Assembly: GCF_003625475.1 (NCBI RefSeq) | Contig: NZ_RAIQ01000001.1 | Coordinates: 62,001-126,000, forward strand | Direction of reading: 5' to 3' | DNA: 64,000 nucleotides | Source: Butyrivibrio sp. X503 | GTDB lineage: Bacteria; Bacillota; Clostridia; Lachnospirales; Lachnospiraceae | Part shown: positions 54,420 to 63,689 of the stretch, in pieces | Numbering within the stretch: the stretch's first letter is position 1 | Layout: each line of letters starts with the position of its first letter | The notes under the pieces: generated by a model | The model's database searches: none | Told to the model about the DNA's origin: nothing | The model's input: only the letters and a program-made list of their open reading frames with translations | Program-made: the position numbers and the translations under genes

Positions 54420-54555
54420 CGCTTACGTCGTTCTTTCCGCTCTGCTTCTACTATTCTTTTTCACTTGAAGTAGCACCCAAAAAACCTTAAACTTATCTAA
54501 GGGGAAAAAGGAAAAACATTTGCCGCATTTTATCCTGCGGCGGAACGGAGCAAAT

Positions 54556-55584
54556 ATGAAAAAACTAAAGGGGTATATGCACGGAGTTAACCTTGGCGGA
54601 TGGCTTTCACAGTGCGACCACACCAAGGAAAGGTATGACTTCTTTATCACAGAAAGCGATATAGAAGTTATAAAGAGCTGGGGAATGGATCACATCAGAG
54701 TTCCCGTTGACTACGACCTTGTTGAAGATGCTCAGGGCAACTACAAAGAGGACGGTTTTGCATATATTCAGAAAGCGATCGAGTGGTGTAAAAAGAATAA
54801 GCTCAATATGGTACTCGATCTCCATAAGACCTTCGGTTACAGCTTTGACAGCGGCGAAGGCGAGCTCGGATTCTTTGAGAAAAAAGAGTATCAGGATCGC
54901 TTTTATAAATTGTGGGAGCAGTTTGCGATAAGATTCGGCAAGAACGATAACATGCTCGCATTCGAGCTTCTCAACGAAGTTACCAAAAAAGAATATTGTG
55001 AGATCTGGAACGATGTTTCGAGAGAATGCATCACAAGGATCAGAAAGATCTCTCCTAATATCAAGATTCTCGTGGGCGGTTACTACAACAACAGTATCGA
55101 GGCGTTAAAAGACCTTGCGGAACCTTATGATGACAACATCGTCTATAACTTCCACTGCTATGAGCCCCTCATCTTTACGCATCAGGGAGCGCCGTGGATA
55201 AAGGAGATGGACACCGAGTTCAGAATGCCTTTTGATTCAACCTACGGTCAGTACATCGAATTTAACAACAAGCATCTCGACCATATAACCGGCGACATGT
55301 CAGCGTTTGATAAAGAGGCTATGTTCGGTCCGGAGTTCTTTGACAGATATCTCGCAGAGGCCGTTAAAGTTGCCGAAGAGCGAAACGTAATGCTCTACTG
55401 CGGCGAGTACGGAGTTATCGACAGAGCAACTCCCGAAGATGCTCTCAAGTGGTACAAGGTCATCTGCAAGACATTCGATAAGTACGGTATCGGCCGAGCA
55501 GCATGGAGCTACAAGGAAATGGACTTCGGTCTTTCAGACGAGCGCATGAAGGGCGTTATCGGAGAAATCACAAAATTACTTTGA
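54556..55584 (+). CDS. Cytoplasmic GH5-family glycoside hydrolase
   Basis: 342 residues from the ATG at 54556, which has CGGAG 5 bases upstream; the longer frame from 54520 adds 12 residues without a ribosome site. The GH5 fold is seen in GVNLGGWLS, HIRVPVDYD, the acid/base Glu in FELLNEV, HCYEPLIF and the nucleophile in YCGEYGVID. There is no signal peptide, so it acts on imported oligosaccharides rather than polymer. The bond (cellodextrin, xyloglucan, mannan) cannot be told. Followed by a GH13 gene on the same strand. Confidence 0.9.
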   Translation: MKKLKGYMHGVNLGGWLSQCDHTKERYDFFITESDIEVIKSWGMDHIRVPVDYDLVEDAQGNYKEDGFAYIQKAIEWCKKNKLNMVLDLHKTFGYSFDSGEGELGFFEKKEYQDRFYKLWEQFAIRFGKNDNMLAFELLNEVTKKEYCEIWNDVSRECITRIRKISPNIKILVGGYYNNSIEALKDLAEPYDDNIVYNFHCYEPLIFTHQGAPWIKEMDTEFRMPFDSTYGQYIEFNNKHLDHITGDMSAFDKEAMFGPEFFDRYLAEAVKVAEERNVMLYCGEYGVIDRATPEDALKWYKVICKTFDKYGIGRAAWSYKEMDFGLSDERMKGVIGEITKLL

Positions 55585-55592
55585 TCATCAAT

Positions 55593-55620
55593 CCGGTCCT
55601 TATATCAAGGGCCGGTTTTC
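55593..55620 (+). terminator. Weak terminator between the GH5 and GH13 genes
   Basis: CCGGTCCTT pairs with AAGGGCCGG (one G-T) around five bases, followed by TTTTC only. It may end part of the GH5 transcript. Confidence 0.6.
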
Positions 55621-55636
55621 ATCTTAGGAGGTTACA

Positions 55637-57184
55637 ATGCCAAACTGGTTAAAAGACGCTGTTTTTTACGAAATATATCCACAATCCTTTAATGATACAA
55701 ATGCCGACGGAATCGGAGATATTCAGGGTATCATCGACAAGCTCGACTATGTAAAGAGCCTTGGTTGCAACGCAATATGGCTCAACCCTTGCTTTGATTC
55801 ACCCTTTAAGGACGCAGGCTATGATGTCAGAGATTACAAAAAAGTCGCTTCACGATACGGAACAAACGATGATCTTGTAAGACTCTTTGACGAAGCTCAC
55901 AAGCGCGGCATCAAGATTCTGCTCGATCTTGTTCCCGGCCACACTTCCGAGGAACATGAGTGGTTTAAAAAGAGCTGTGAGATAGACAGAAACGAATACT
56001 CAGACAGATACGTTTGGACCAACGGTGCATTCTGCGGAATCGGCGGACACCCTTATATCGGAGGCGAAGCCGACAGAGACGGCTGCTATATGCTCAACTT
56101 CTTCAAGTGCCAACCCGCTCTTAACTACGGCTTTCTTAATCGCACAGAAAGCTGGCAGAAAGCCCCCGACGATCCTTCTTGTATTGCCACAAGAGAAGCA
56201 ATGAAGGATGTTATGCGCTTTTGGCTTGATAAGGGCTGCGACGGCTTCAGAGTCGACATGGCAGATTCCCTTGTAAAAGAGGATGACGAAAATAAATCCG
56301 CAACAGGAAAAGTATGGAAAAATATCAGAGAGATGATGGATAAAGATTATCCGGATGCGGCTCTTATTTCCGAGTGGTGTAATCCAAGACAGGCTCTCAG
56401 CTCCGGTTTCCATTCGGACTTCTATCTTGATCACTGGGGTAACGGCTATAACACGCTTATCCGCGACTACGAGACAGAGGGCGGTGACCACAGCTTCCTT
56501 AAAAAAGACAGTGGCGGCGACATCATGCGTTTTCTCGATGACTATCTTCCAAAATATGAAGAAACAAAAGATATGGGCTTCATAAGCTTTATCACCTGCA
56601 ACCACGATACACCAAGACCTGCAAGAACTCTTTCAAATGAAGAGCTCAAGCTTGCATATGCAATGTTCCTGACTCTCCCCGGAGTGCCTTTTATCTACTA
56701 CGGAGACGAGATTGGAATGCGTTATCTTGATGTTCGCACCAAAGAAGGCGGCTACCATAGAACAGGTTCAAGAACCCCCATGCAGTGGGATAATTCCGAA
56801 AACCGCGGTTTCTCATCGGCTTCCAAGGACAAGTTCTATCTCCCTGTCGATGAATCGAAAGATGCTCCTACGGTAGAAGCTCAGGAAAAAGATCCTTCGT
56901 CACTGCTAAACGAAGTGCGAAGACTTACCGCTCTTAAGCACGAGTACACTGATCTTAACGCCGATGCATCCTTTGAAGTTATTTACGCAGAAAAAGAAAA
57001 TTTCCCCTTCATTTACAGAAGAGGAAATCTTGTAATTGCTATCAATCCTTCAGGCAAGGAATGCAGCGCTAATATATCCGCAAAAGCAAATGTAGCGGGC
57101 ACTCCTGTCTATACTATAGGAACAGCAAGCTGCGATAACGGCATGCTTACCATTTCTCCGCAGTCATTTGCGGTATTTAGATAA
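55637..57184 (+). CDS. GH13-family alpha-glucosidase/oligo-1,6-glucosidase
   Basis: 515 residues. Catalytic regions: GFRVDMAD (nucleophile Asp), ISEWCNP (Glu) and TCNHDTPR (Asp), with the N-terminal VFYEIYPQSFNDTNADGIGD typical of oligo-1,6-glucosidases and trehalose or sucrose hydrolases, and a small C-terminal beta domain. No signal peptide: it cleaves alpha-glucosides inside the cell. TTAGGAGG stands 5 bases before the ATG. Confidence 0.93.
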   Translation: MPNWLKDAVFYEIYPQSFNDTNADGIGDIQGIIDKLDYVKSLGCNAIWLNPCFDSPFKDAGYDVRDYKKVASRYGTNDDLVRLFDEAHKRGIKILLDLVPGHTSEEHEWFKKSCEIDRNEYSDRYVWTNGAFCGIGGHPYIGGEADRDGCYMLNFFKCQPALNYGFLNRTESWQKAPDDPSCIATREAMKDVMRFWLDKGCDGFRVDMADSLVKEDDENKSATGKVWKNIREMMDKDYPDAALISEWCNPRQALSSGFHSDFYLDHWGNGYNTLIRDYETEGGDHSFLKKDSGGDIMRFLDDYLPKYEETKDMGFISFITCNHDTPRPARTLSNEELKLAYAMFLTLPGVPFIYYGDEIGMRYLDVRTKEGGYHRTGSRTPMQWDNSENRGFSSASKDKFYLPVDESKDAPTVEAQEKDPSSLLNEVRRLTALKHEYTDLNADASFEVIYAEKENFPFIYRRGNLVIAINPSGKECSANISAKANVAGTPVYTIGTASCDNGMLTISPQSFAVFR

Positions 57185-57200
57185 AGTTCCGCTCTCACAT

Positions 57201-58265
57201 TCACTCGACGGAACCAGACAGTACTCCTCGAAGTTCTTCGGAAAGAGCCTTTGCTGCTTTAATATGGCCTTTGAGTGTGGGATGATCTCTCATTCCAAGC
57301 TCATCGGCTGTGCAAAGCGGAAGAATGAAAAGAGATACTTTTTCATCACCTGCTGCCAGGCTGTATTCCTTGACTGCTGCCTCTATTGTATCCTTTATAT
57401 CTGCACCCATCATTCCGTAAGCCCATAAAATATATGCTTTCGGGTTGTTCTTTCTTATCTTTTTAAGGAAATCGACTGCTGTTGCTTTAAAATCTTGCAA
57501 GAATTTTTCTTGTTCTTTTTTGCCTTCCAAATTTTTAAACCCAAACTGATCATTCGTTCCGAGATTAAGTATAACGGCGTCGACAGGTCTTTTCCCAAAA
57601 TCCCAGTCATCCTGAGCGCCCGCTGCTGCGTTCTCTGCTCCACCGAGAGTTCCCGCGACCTGCTCATAGTGCGGCGGTATAACAAGCGTAAGATCTCCGT
57701 TCCATGCAGCGTAGAGTCCGAATCCGCTCTGTGATACTACGTTGTAATCAGCATCAAGCTCTTTTGCCGTAAGATACGCATAATCATTGGAACAGCTAAA
57801 CACCGCCGGAACCCAGTCTTCTTCCTTGGTAAGCGCCGCGCCTTCACCGGAAGTAATGCTGTCGCCGATAAATTCAAGGAAAAGATCCTTTTCTTTTACC
57901 TCTGCGAACTCCCCGTTTGCCTCTATATCTTTAATCTTGATATATGATACAGTGTCTTCAAAGTATCCCTGCGTCGTCCTAAGTATCTTGAATTCTCTGT
58001 TCTTTCTAAGTTCTCCGCCGCCCCACAGATGAATCCTGTTCTTGCCTTTTTCAAGCGATCTTCTCTGTGACAGCTCATCATTTACTAATACTTCTATCCA
58101 CAGATCAAGCCTGTCAAATACTGCCTCCAGCTCAATCCATACATCTGTCGCATCCGTGACAAATCGAACTCCGCTTCCGCTTAGAAAAAGTGTGATATCT
58201 TCTCCTATCGGCGAGCGTCCGTATACTTGTAATTTCTTCTCTTTTACAAATAATCCCGGCTTCAT
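57201..58265 (-). CDS. SGNH-hydrolase carbohydrate esterase (CE2-like), cytoplasmic
   Basis: 354 residues. A beta-rich jelly-roll domain (about 1-115) is joined to an SGNH esterase domain with FIGDSITSG (nucleophile Ser), the Gly of GFGLYA, NLGTNDQFG and the catalytic DHPTLKGH near the end. This two-domain order is that of CE2 acetyl esterases acting on acetylated xylo- or gluco-oligosaccharides. It has no signal peptide, so it would deacetylate imported oligosaccharides. It converges on the GH13 gene, 16 bases apart. Confidence 0.88.
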   Translation of the reverse strand: MKPGLFVKEKKLQVYGRSPIGEDITLFLSGSGVRFVTDATDVWIELEAVFDRLDLWIEVLVNDELSQRRSLEKGKNRIHLWGGGELRKNREFKILRTTQGYFEDTVSYIKIKDIEANGEFAEVKEKDLFLEFIGDSITSGEGAALTKEEDWVPAVFSCSNDYAYLTAKELDADYNVVSQSGFGLYAAWNGDLTLVIPPHYEQVAGTLGGAENAAAGAQDDWDFGKRPVDAVILNLGTNDQFGFKNLEGKKEQEKFLQDFKATAVDFLKKIRKNNPKAYILWAYGMMGADIKDTIEAAVKEYSLAAGDEKVSLFILPLCTADELGMRDHPTLKGHIKAAKALSEELRGVLSGSVE

Positions 58266-58656
58266 GTTTTTTCTGTCTCCTTAAAACACGTAGTACCTTT
58301 AGCGGTGCCACATCATAAAATCAATTATATCATCACTCAGATGCTACCGCGACTGCAACCGGCGAGTTTTCGGTGCTGTGACATGCATATCGCCAAAAAC
58401 TTAAAATATACATGCCTTTTTTAAGGAAATTATCGGTATTCCAGTGACTTTCAAAAGAAAAAAAGCATGCACTTTAAGCAAATCATTTAAAGTACATGCT
58501 TTTGCATCCGCCTTATATTAAAATTCATCAGCTTTTCGGCATGCATATATGAGGAAAAGCTTGTTTTACATGCCGGTTATCTATATTGCGTACATTTTTC
58601 ATTCCGATGATTATCCTGATGCGCTGAAATGCATCAAGCTTCATAATTCCGATTCG
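58266..58656. other. Gap holding a minus-strand terminator and several further stems
   Basis: No convincing gene. It holds the terminator at 58453-58503, then 150 bases with AGCTTTTC/GAAAAGCT (58530-58561) and TGATGC/GCATCA (58617-58636) between the stop of the repeat lipoprotein gene and that terminator. The CE2 gene's promoter should lie at its left end. Confidence 0.6.
58453..58503 (-). terminator. Terminator of the MMPL-repeat lipoprotein operon
   Basis: AAAGCATG-x-ACTTTAA pairs with its complement (one mismatch) around about eight bases, followed on the minus strand by TTTTTTTCTTTT. It lies 155 bases after the stop codon, leaving a long 3' untranslated region. Confidence 0.85.
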
Positions 58657-61362
58657 TCAAGCTTCTTTTATTCCGTCGGTTCTGATGATGAACTTCACGC
58701 TGCTGTCTATGTCGTCCGCAGCTCCGCCGAATGTTTTGTACTCAGAGCCGGCTTTCTGTATTGCCGTAAGCTTATCGGTAAACTCGGAAAGATCTCCGTC
58801 AAATACTTCATAGAGCTTGTCTATTCCTTCTTCGTCAAATTTGATCACGCCGTCCACAAGCTCCTGTACACCGTCGTCAAGTTCTATGACTCCGTCATAT
58901 AACTCTTTAACTCCGTCGCCCAGCTGATGCGTTCCGTCATTAAGCTGATATGCTCCGTCTACGAGGGCTTCGTTATTGGATACAAGTGTGCCTGTTCCGT
59001 CAGAGAGCTGTTTAGCTCCGTCACTGAGCTTTCCAAGACCTTCGTCAAGCTGACTTGTTCCGTCGTAAAGCTGTGAAAGACCGCCTGCAAGAGCCTTGTT
59101 TCCTTCTGCGACCTGTTGTGCGCCGAGAACAAGCTGCTGTAATTGCTTTGCTGTATCAGGAGTCATGCCGGTGTTTCCTCCGGTTGCTGTGCTCATCGCA
59201 CTTAAGACTGTTCCAAGTGTATTTGCGGTGCCTTGTGCAGCCGCTATCAAGCTATAAAACTCATTCGCCGCCTTAACGTATCCGGCCAGCTCACCCTGCC
59301 CATATTCGATACTTCCGTCAGGAGTAGTAACGCTCATAAGCATGTTCCCGGAATTACTTCTCACAAGACCATTTCCGCCGACTACTATCTGATTTCCCGC
59401 AAGCATTGCAGCTTTCTCTTCCGCGGTCATTCCGTCTCCCGAAGGCAGCTGTGATCTGCTTGTGTTTAAAGTTACGCCATTGTCGCCGCCTAAGGTTCCG
59501 GAAGCACTACCATTTCCATTGTCGCTGTTTCCGTTTCCTGTGCCGCTGTTGTCTCCTGCGCCGGTTCCATCGCCGCTGTTGCCGCCATCACTGTTTCCTG
59601 CGCCGCTTCCGTTACCGTCTCCACTTCCTGCATTTCCGTTGCCGCCATCAATGCCTGAGCCTTCACTTCCGCTTCCGGCATTTCCGCCGCTGTTGTCTCC
59701 GCTTCCGGAGTTTCCGTTACTATTTCCGTTTCCGTCATCGCCGCTTCCGGTTCCATTGTTGCCGTCTCCGGTATTATCTCCGGTATTATCCCCGGAACCG
59801 TCTCTGTTAAGCTCTCCCTCAGTCACATCTCTTTCGGGAGCCTCATCTCCACCGGGTACAGGTGTTGCAACTATCGTATAACTGCCAAGCTTATTTACTT
59901 CAGCTACAGCTCTTAAATGTGCGTTCCTCCATGCAACAGCCTTGTCAGCTGAGTCAATACCACCGTTTGTAAGCTTATACATGCAGGCAACAATTTCAGG
60001 CGTGCAATCACCGCCGTTTTGAAGCCAAGCCGCGGTTGCCTCAAAAGCAGCCTTTTGTCCCGCAAGCTCTTGCACTGATGATGACAATCCGGATAAGCTC
60101 TCAGCCATCTTGGCTACTGTGGCAACGCCGTCGCTTACCTGTTTTGAACCTTCAGCTAGTTTGTTGGCATTCTCAACAAGCTTAGCTTCATCCATAGCTT
60201 TTTTCATCTTATGAGTTCCGTCATGTGCCTGGCTTGCACCGTCTGCAAGAGCCGAAGCACCTTCGTTTATCTTACTTGTAGCATCGGTATAAGCAACGAT
60301 TCCGTTGTAGAAATCAAGTGTTCCGTCCTTAAGCTCGCTAGTTCCGTCGTAAAGCTCTCCCACTCCGTCTTTTAACTCGCCCGTTCCGTTTTTTAGCTCC
60401 TTGTTGGCATCGACAAGCTTATCGGAAGCATCGTTTAACTCTCCCATGTCATCTTTAAGATCATTGATCTTATTCGATTCTGTTATATCAGTAATGCCAA
60501 AGTCAGAAAGCACATCGGAGCTTGCCATCGTTATTGTCATTCCAAGCTCAAAGTCCGTAGTGTTTGCAGTTACTTCAAAATAATTTGCAAGTTTACTGTC
60601 AAGATCTCCGTCCTCATTGAGCTCATCCCATTTATCCTCATCGATATCAAGACTGTCCTTAAGCCCCGGAAGTGCAATACCAAGAACAATTATATTGCCA
60701 CCCTCTGAAATAACTTTTCCGTTGGACACCTCAACCTCACTGAACTTGTCGGGATCAAGAGTCATTCCGGATATCATCGCAAAAGGTGTGTATACTTCGA
60801 TCTGCTTACCGTCCACATCAACCGTCTGCTTGTCGGTATTCTCATAGTCAAAGCGGATGGTTACCTTTCCGCTCTTTCCGGCAAGCTCCTCGGGAGAAAT
60901 ATCTTTTCCGTCGAGCTTGTATGAAACCTTCATCTTAACCGGAAGCTCTTTTGCCGTGGTACCCTGATAGTAAATGTCTGAGCCCTTGGCATTCCATGTA
61001 AGTGTTCCGTCGCCGTTGTCCGTGTAGCTCTCATCGCCCTTTACATTAACAATGTTCTGAAGAGTTGTTTTATCCGAAAGAGTATCCGAAGCATCTGCAT
61101 TCTTAAGCCACTCGCTGACTATAACCTCATCAACCGCTCCGTTAGCATCCGCCGTAACGTACACAGTCTCTACCTTTCCGGCTTCATCAGATGCGCCCGC
61201 CGTACTTTTTATTATGCTATCCTCAAGCTCTTTTTCCTGAGCGGTTTCTTCTACCGCTGTAGCTTCCTCAGGCTGCGAGTTTGCTCCGCACGCCACCGTC
61301 ATAACCGCGAGCATTGCCGCCATCACAACAGATAATGATTTAATAAGATTTTTTCTGATCAT
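58657..61362 (-). CDS. Large lipoprotein with ELxDG-type heptad repeats and a Gly/Ser/Asn/Asp linker, partner of an MMPL exporter
   Basis: 901 residues. Lipobox TVAC with Cys25; a beta-rich domain (about 50-290); helical arrays of the ELKDGVGELYDGTSELKDG kind (about 295-400); a Gly/Ser/Asn/Asp linker (about 520-630); a second array (about 765-860) of L-x-DG repeats; a short C-terminal tail. Such L-x-x-G arrays are known from YhgE/Pip-like proteins. It starts 21 bases after the MMPL gene, with GAGAGGTG before the ATG. I infer it is an outside partner of the exporter. No membrane helix beyond the signal. Confidence 0.85.
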   Translation of the reverse strand: MIRKNLIKSLSVVMAAMLAVMTVACGANSQPEEATAVEETAQEKELEDSIIKSTAGASDEAGKVETVYVTADANGAVDEVIVSEWLKNADASDTLSDKTTLQNIVNVKGDESYTDNGDGTLTWNAKGSDIYYQGTTAKELPVKMKVSYKLDGKDISPEELAGKSGKVTIRFDYENTDKQTVDVDGKQIEVYTPFAMISGMTLDPDKFSEVEVSNGKVISEGGNIIVLGIALPGLKDSLDIDEDKWDELNEDGDLDSKLANYFEVTANTTDFELGMTITMASSDVLSDFGITDITESNKINDLKDDMGELNDASDKLVDANKELKNGTGELKDGVGELYDGTSELKDGTLDFYNGIVAYTDATSKINEGASALADGASQAHDGTHKMKKAMDEAKLVENANKLAEGSKQVSDGVATVAKMAESLSGLSSSVQELAGQKAAFEATAAWLQNGGDCTPEIVACMYKLTNGGIDSADKAVAWRNAHLRAVAEVNKLGSYTIVATPVPGGDEAPERDVTEGELNRDGSGDNTGDNTGDGNNGTGSGDDGNGNSNGNSGSGDNSGGNAGSGSEGSGIDGGNGNAGSGDGNGSGAGNSDGGNSGDGTGAGDNSGTGNGNSDNGNGSASGTLGGDNGVTLNTSRSQLPSGDGMTAEEKAAMLAGNQIVVGGNGLVRSNSGNMLMSVTTPDGSIEYGQGELAGYVKAANEFYSLIAAAQGTANTLGTVLSAMSTATGGNTGMTPDTAKQLQQLVLGAQQVAEGNKALAGGLSQLYDGTSQLDEGLGKLSDGAKQLSDGTGTLVSNNEALVDGAYQLNDGTHQLGDGVKELYDGVIELDDGVQELVDGVIKFDEEGIDKLYEVFDGDLSEFTDKLTAIQKAGSEYKTFGGAADDIDSSVKFIIRTDGIKEA
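59480..59800 (-). repeat. Low-complexity coding repeat (Gly/Ser/Asn/Asp linker)
   Basis: About 320 bases built from degenerate trimer and hexamer units (GGC/AGC/GGA/AAC codons) encode the flexible linker of the lipoprotein. Frames on the other strand also stay open here, which is a side effect of the composition, not further genes. Confidence 0.8.
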
Positions 61363-61383
61363 AATATCACCTCTCTAACACGC

Positions 61384-63510
61384 TTAAGCTATTCTGTGCA
61401 TGTGATCATGTATAAATTCATGTATATGTCCTTTAGGAACGTCCACGCCATTCATTCCGAACGTGGTCTTTATGATAAGCCTGTCAAATATCATGTACAT
61501 GGCAGGAAGTACAAGTAATACGGTAAACATACTTACGATCGCGCCCCTCGCCATAAGGTTGCAAAGAGAGCCGATCATATCGATGCTGGAGATAAGTCCG
61601 ACACCAAAGGTTGCCGCAAAAAAGCTGAGCGCACTTACAATTACCGACTTCATACCGGTTGAAAGAGATATAAGCGTCGCCTCTTTTTTGTCATGTCCGT
61701 TCTTTCTCTCGGAAAGATATCTCGTCGTCATAAGTATCGCGTAATCAACCGTCGCACCGAGCTGTATGGTTCCTATTACAACCGATGAGATGAAAGGTAT
61801 TGTCGTCCCTGTGTAATACGGAAGTCCCATGTTTACGAATATCGCAAACTCGATAACCGCAACGAGTATAAACGGAAGTGAGACCGATTTAAGTACAAAC
61901 GCGATGATAAGGAAAACAAGTCCTATCGAAACGGCATTTACCACCTTAAAATCGTGCGCCGTTATATTTATAAGATCCTTGGTGCACGGAGCCTCTCCGA
62001 CTACCATAGCTTTAGGATCGTAGCTTTTTACGATCCTGTCGACTTTCGCTATCTGATCGTTGATCTCGTCGGAAGCGATCTTATAATCTGTTGTCAAAAG
62101 AATCAGCTTCCAGTCGTCACTCTCAAGATCGGATAAAAGATCTTCAGGAATAAATTCTCTCGGAATCGAAGGCCCGAGTACCGTGTCTGCGCCGAGTACA
62201 GTAAGAATGCCGTCGGTATTCTTAAGCTCTTTTATTATCTGCTGAGTCGAAGCCTCATCCAGGTTCTTATCTATTAAAAGCATGTAGGCCGAGTTCATAT
62301 CGAACTTTGCATCAACCTCATTCGCGCCCTGCACGCTCTCAAGCTTATCGGGAAGCGTCTGCGTAAGATCGTAGTAAACATTCGCATGCTCGTTTCCGTA
62401 GATTGCAGGTACCAATAATGCAAGAAAAACAGCAAAAAACACAGGATAAAACTTAGCTATTACCTTGGGAAGCCTTGTAAATTCAGGCATCAGAGGCTTA
62501 TGTCTTGTCTTTTCGATAACCTTGTCAAAAACAAGTATCATGCTCGGAAGGATCGTAACGCATCCGATAACTCCGAATACTACGCCCTTGGCCATTACCA
62601 CGCCGAGGTCAAGTCCAAGCGTAAAGCTCATAAAGCAAAGCGCTACGAAGCCGGCAACCGTTGTTATCGAACTTCCTATAACGGACTGGAAGGTCGCTGT
62701 TATCGCATTTGCCATGGCTTCTTTTTTATCTTTATTGCCGGTCTTCTCAAGCTCTTCCTCGTAGCTGTGCCATAGGAAGATCGAATAATCAAGCGTTACT
62801 CCGAGCTGCAAAACCGCGCTCAGTGACTGCGTGATAAAAGATATCTCGCCTTTAAATACATTGGTTCCCATGTTGTAAACTATCGCCATTCCTATGCTGA
62901 GTAAGAAGAACAGCGGGATAAGATAGGAATCCATCGTAAGCGAAAGAACTATAACCGCCAAAAGAACCGCGATACCTACATATATCGGAGTCTCAGCCAT
63001 CGCAAGATTCTTGGTGTCGGTAACTATCGCACTCATACCGCTCATAAAGCACTGCTTGTTTGAAACCTTGCGGATATCTTCAATGGCGTCCATCGTCGCA
63101 TCCGCGGAAGTACCTTCATCGAAAATCACGAACATCATCGTTGCATCGCCCGAGTTAAACGCCTCATACACATCCTTGGGGAGCATTGTCATCGGAACGG
63201 ACAGGTCCATAACCGAGTCGTACCAAAGAACCTTGGCGACATGATCCACGTTTTCTATATTGGATTTTAATTTCGCGACATCTTTTTCTTCCATGCCTTC
63301 GGCGACATATAACACAAAAGAGCCTGTGCCGAACTGATCAAGAAGAATGTCCTGTCCTTTCATTGTCTCGATATCCTTGGGAAGATATGTGAGGATATCG
63401 TAGTTGACTCTCGTGTTAAAATAGCCGATCGCGGAAGGAACAAGAAGCGCAAAAGCCAGTATCAGTATGATATATCGCATTTTCACGATCACTTTTGACA
63501 GCTTGTTCAT
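61384..63510 (-). CDS. MMPL/RND-family membrane transporter
   Basis: 708 residues from the ATG at 63510, preceded by AGGAGG; the longer frame to 63543 has no ribosome site. Two repeats of one membrane helix, an outside domain and a five-helix bundle; LGVTLDYSIFLWHSYEE and LGATVDYAILMTTRYL are the paired helix-4 motifs with the proton-relay Asp. Firmicute members export lipids or drugs. Coupled to the repeat lipoprotein downstream and regulated from a promoter with two TGAC/GTCA dyads, probably by the TetR coded opposite. Confidence 0.92.
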   Translation of the reverse strand: MNKLSKVIVKMRYIILILAFALLVPSAIGYFNTRVNYDILTYLPKDIETMKGQDILLDQFGTGSFVLYVAEGMEEKDVAKLKSNIENVDHVAKVLWYDSVMDLSVPMTMLPKDVYEAFNSGDATMMFVIFDEGTSADATMDAIEDIRKVSNKQCFMSGMSAIVTDTKNLAMAETPIYVGIAVLLAVIVLSLTMDSYLIPLFFLLSIGMAIVYNMGTNVFKGEISFITQSLSAVLQLGVTLDYSIFLWHSYEEELEKTGNKDKKEAMANAITATFQSVIGSSITTVAGFVALCFMSFTLGLDLGVVMAKGVVFGVIGCVTILPSMILVFDKVIEKTRHKPLMPEFTRLPKVIAKFYPVFFAVFLALLVPAIYGNEHANVYYDLTQTLPDKLESVQGANEVDAKFDMNSAYMLLIDKNLDEASTQQIIKELKNTDGILTVLGADTVLGPSIPREFIPEDLLSDLESDDWKLILLTTDYKIASDEINDQIAKVDRIVKSYDPKAMVVGEAPCTKDLINITAHDFKVVNAVSIGLVFLIIAFVLKSVSLPFILVAVIEFAIFVNMGLPYYTGTTIPFISSVVIGTIQLGATVDYAILMTTRYLSERKNGHDKKEATLISLSTGMKSVIVSALSFFAATFGVGLISSIDMIGSLCNLMARGAIVSMFTVLLVLPAMYMIFDRLIIKTTFGMNGVDVPKGHIHEFIHDHMHRIA

Positions 63511-63528
63511 AATGTTCCTCCTAAATTT

Positions 63529-63543
63529 ATGACTAATGGTCAT
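63529..63543. promoter_or_regulatory. Operator-like dyad TGAC-N5-GTCA in the MMPL leader
   Basis: ATGAC-TAATG-GTCAT lies about 20-30 bases upstream of the MMPL start, downstream of the promoter. It differs at one base from the second copy at 63571-63583, read on the other strand. Confidence 0.6.
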
Positions 63544-63555
63544 TTTTCTAAATAT

Positions 63556-63584
63556 GGTATATCACTTTTATGACCATTGGTCAA
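63556..63584 (-). promoter_or_regulatory. Promoter of the MMPL operon
   Basis: TTGACC (63579-63584), 17 bases, TATACC (63556-63561) on the minus strand. The -35 lies in the dyad TGACCATTGGTCA. Confidence 0.65.
63571..63583. promoter_or_regulatory. Operator-like palindrome TGACCATTGGTCA over the -35 of the MMPL promoter
   Basis: TGACCA and TGGTCA arms with one central base; centre-to-centre distance to the first dyad is 41 bases, close to four helical turns. Typical of TetR-family control. Confidence 0.65.
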
Positions 63585-63689
63585 TAATTTAGTTGAGGAA
63601 TTTTCTCAAAGCTCCGAAAAGCCTGTTTATTCCACGTTTTTAAGTGCTTCGCTCATAGGTATGAGTCCGATCTTCCGATATTTTAGGAT

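Noticed and set aside
54346-54555. Cobalamin riboswitch before the FecCD-type operon
   Set aside because: The gap is too short for the usual aptamer and the conserved B12 box is missing.
57186-57214. GTTCCG/CGGAAC stem between the GH13 and CE2 genes as terminator
   Set aside because: Only six pairs with a 17-base loop and no T-run on either strand; it also overlaps the CE2 stop codon.
58549-58902. Plus-strand frame of 117 residues over the end of the repeat lipoprotein gene
   Set aside because: It overlaps a well-supported minus-strand gene, has no ribosome site and its product has no recognisable pattern.
59406-59881. Open plus-strand frames rich in Arg/Cys/His/Phe or Pro/Ser/Leu over the linker region
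   Set aside because: They mirror the low-complexity Gly/Ser/Asn/Asp coding repeat and are a composition effect.
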